Source: a bacterium (lineage in GTDB: Bacteria; Patescibacteriota; Gracilibacteria; UM-FILTER-43-11). From it: a stretch of DNA of 6,077 nucleotides. The stretch covers positions 1-6,077 of the forward strand of contig JAUHXI010000091.1 in the NCBI GenBank assembly GCA_030426875.1. The letters are read 5' to 3'. This document shows positions 5,388 through 6,077 of this stretch, in pieces. Numbering within the stretch: the first letter of the stretch is position 1; each line of letters begins with the position of its first letter. The notes under the pieces were generated by a model. It made no database searches. It was not told where the DNA came from and worked only from the letters and a program-made list of their open reading frames with translations. Both the position numbers and the translations under genes were made by a program.

Positions 5388-5499
5388 TATAAAATGTTAA
5401 ATAATAAATATTAAAGTGAGATAAAGACTTGCGCCACATTCAAATATAAATAGGTCTTTTAATATTTAACATTCAATATTCAATATTTAACATTTTATA
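5388..5499. repeat. 112-bp palindromic element of two inverted heptamer arrays
   Basis: The right arm (5458-5499) is exactly six 7-bp units: TTTAATA at 5458, TTTAACA at 5465, TTCAATA at 5472 and 5479, TTTAACA at 5486, TTTTATA at 5493. The left arm (5388-5415) read on the minus strand is exactly four units of the same set, also beginning TTTAATA (5415-5409) and ending TTTAACA then TTTTATA (5401-5388). The arms therefore form perfect inverted repeats of 16 bp (5388-5403 with 5484-5499) and 11 bp (5405-5415 with 5458-5468) around a 42-bp core that carries its own AAAGAC/GTCTTT pair (5423-5428, 5454-5459). A further perfect 9-bp pair, CACTTTAAT (5368-5376) with 5410-5418, starts 5 bp after the GT4 stop codon and competes with these stems. 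No clean terminator T-run is present. Confidence 0.8.
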
Positions 5500-5520
5500 A
5501 AAACTCAAAGACAGAACAAG

Positions 5521-6077
5521 ATGAAAAAAGAAAAAGAATACAACAAATCGGTCTGCTTCTACTTCCAGGTCCATCAACCCTACCGCCTCTCCAAATGCAG
5601 TGCGTTTGAAATGGGGCAAAAGGAGGATTATTTCGATGGGCCTGAGGCATATCGGAACAAGGCTATTTTTGAAAAAGTGGCGCGCAAGGGTTATCTTCCT
5701 ACCAATAAATTGATGTTAGAGTTGCTCAATAAACACCCTGAGTTTAAAATCAGCTACTCTTTTTCGGGTGTGTTTCTCGAGCAATGCTTGGAATACGGCA
5801 AAATTGGAAAAGATGTGCTCGACTCCTTCAAGGCTCTCGTCAAAACCGGGCAAGTTGAAATTCTAAGTGAAACGTATTACCACTCCCTCTCCTGGCTTTT
5901 TTCAAAAAAAGAGTTTGCAGAGCAAATCTTGAAACATCAAAAGCTTATTCAGAAAATCTTTAAGAAAAAACCGACTGTTTTTCGCAACACGGAGTTGATT
6001 TACAGCAGTGAAATTGCTGAATTCATTCGTGAGATGGGATTTAAGGGTATTTTGGCTGAGGGGTGGGATTATTACTT
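5521..6077 (+). CDS. Glycoside hydrolase family 57 (alpha-amylase type), N-terminal 185 residues, 3' end outside window
   Basis: GH57 enzymes are retaining alpha-glucan hydrolases or transferases with a (beta/alpha)7 barrel. The frame opens at ATG 5521 and stays open to the edge. The first conserved region is VCFYFQVHQPYRL (11-23) with HQP at 18-20. The second is GQVEILSETYYHSL (110-123). The third is FRNTELIYSSEIAEF (154-168), where E158 is at the position of the catalytic nucleophile, followed by GFKGILAEGWD. The FRNTE form of region three is typical of the amylase subgroup related to Methanocaldococcus MJ1611 rather than of branching enzymes. The acid/base aspartate and region five lie beyond the window. 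There is no signal peptide, so it should act on intracellular glucan. It probably shares a transcript with the GT4 gene 157 bp upstream, although the palindromic spacer could separate them. No Shine-Dalgarno sequence; the leader is A-rich. Confidence 0.9.
   Translation, partial: MKKEKEYNKSVCFYFQVHQPYRLSKCSAFEMGQKEDYFDGPEAYRNKAIFEKVARKGYLPTNKLMLELLNKHPEFKISYSFSGVFLEQCLEYGKIGKDVLDSFKALVKTGQVEILSETYYHSLSWLFSKKEFAEQILKHQKLIQKIFKKKPTVFRNTELIYSSEIAEFIREMGFKGILAEGWDYY

Noticed and set aside
5388..5499. CRISPR array or insertion-sequence end
   Set aside because: The units are 7 bp, contiguous and have no spacers, and there is no transposase or target-site duplication that I can identify.

Overview
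The window is a piece of bacterial chromosome with six or seven ordinary-looking genes and unusually patterned intergenic DNA. No transposase, phage, RNA gene or CRISPR array is visible. Identified genes, in order: the 3' end of lepA (+); an unrecognised 229-residue protein (-); rpmA for ribosomal protein L27 (-); a ROK-family sugar kinase/regulator-like protein (+); a DUF2461/TIGR02453-family protein (-); a GT4 glycosyltransferase of the glycogen-synthase-like kind (+); and the 5' part of a GH57 amylase-type gene (+) that runs off the right edge. The unrecognised gene is called from its open frame, composition and predicted helices only.

Organism: the genes read in the standard bacterial code. 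Several hundred codons of recognisable protein contain no in-frame TGA, which argues against the Gracilibacteria/Absconditabacteria code, where UGA means glycine. L27 has its conserved N-terminus and a lysine/proline/threonine-rich tail. Almost no start codon has a Shine-Dalgarno sequence; leaders are A-rich instead. Gene sizes, the isolated rpmA and the GT4-GH57 pair suggest an uncultured bacterium, possibly of the Patescibacteria/CPR (for example Peregrinibacteria-like). That placement is inference from general resemblance, not a demonstrated assignment.

Layout: lepA (1-732) converges with the unknown gene (831-1520, minus). rpmA (1627-2031, minus) lies upstream of that gene and is separated from it by a strong intrinsic terminator (1581-1612). 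rpmA and the ROK gene (2197-3072) are divergent, with overlapping candidate promoters around 2125-2169. The ROK gene converges on the DUF2461 gene (3136-3792, minus) across a 63-bp gap that is mostly a hairpin. A 332-bp divergent region (3793-4124) carries a long near-perfect inverted repeat and a good sigma70-type promoter for the glycosyltransferase (4125-5363). The GH57 gene starts at 5521 after a 157-bp spacer.

Functionally, the GT4 and GH57 genes probably act together in making and trimming a storage alpha-glucan, and the ROK protein could phosphorylate released hexose. lepA and rpmA serve translation. The most unusual signal is not a gene. Several spacers hold degenerate tandem repeats with a 7-bp period (733-760, 1525-1559, 5388-5499, and a short one near 3103-3123). 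In the GT4-GH57 spacer, two heptamer arrays in opposite orientation form a 112-bp palindromic element.
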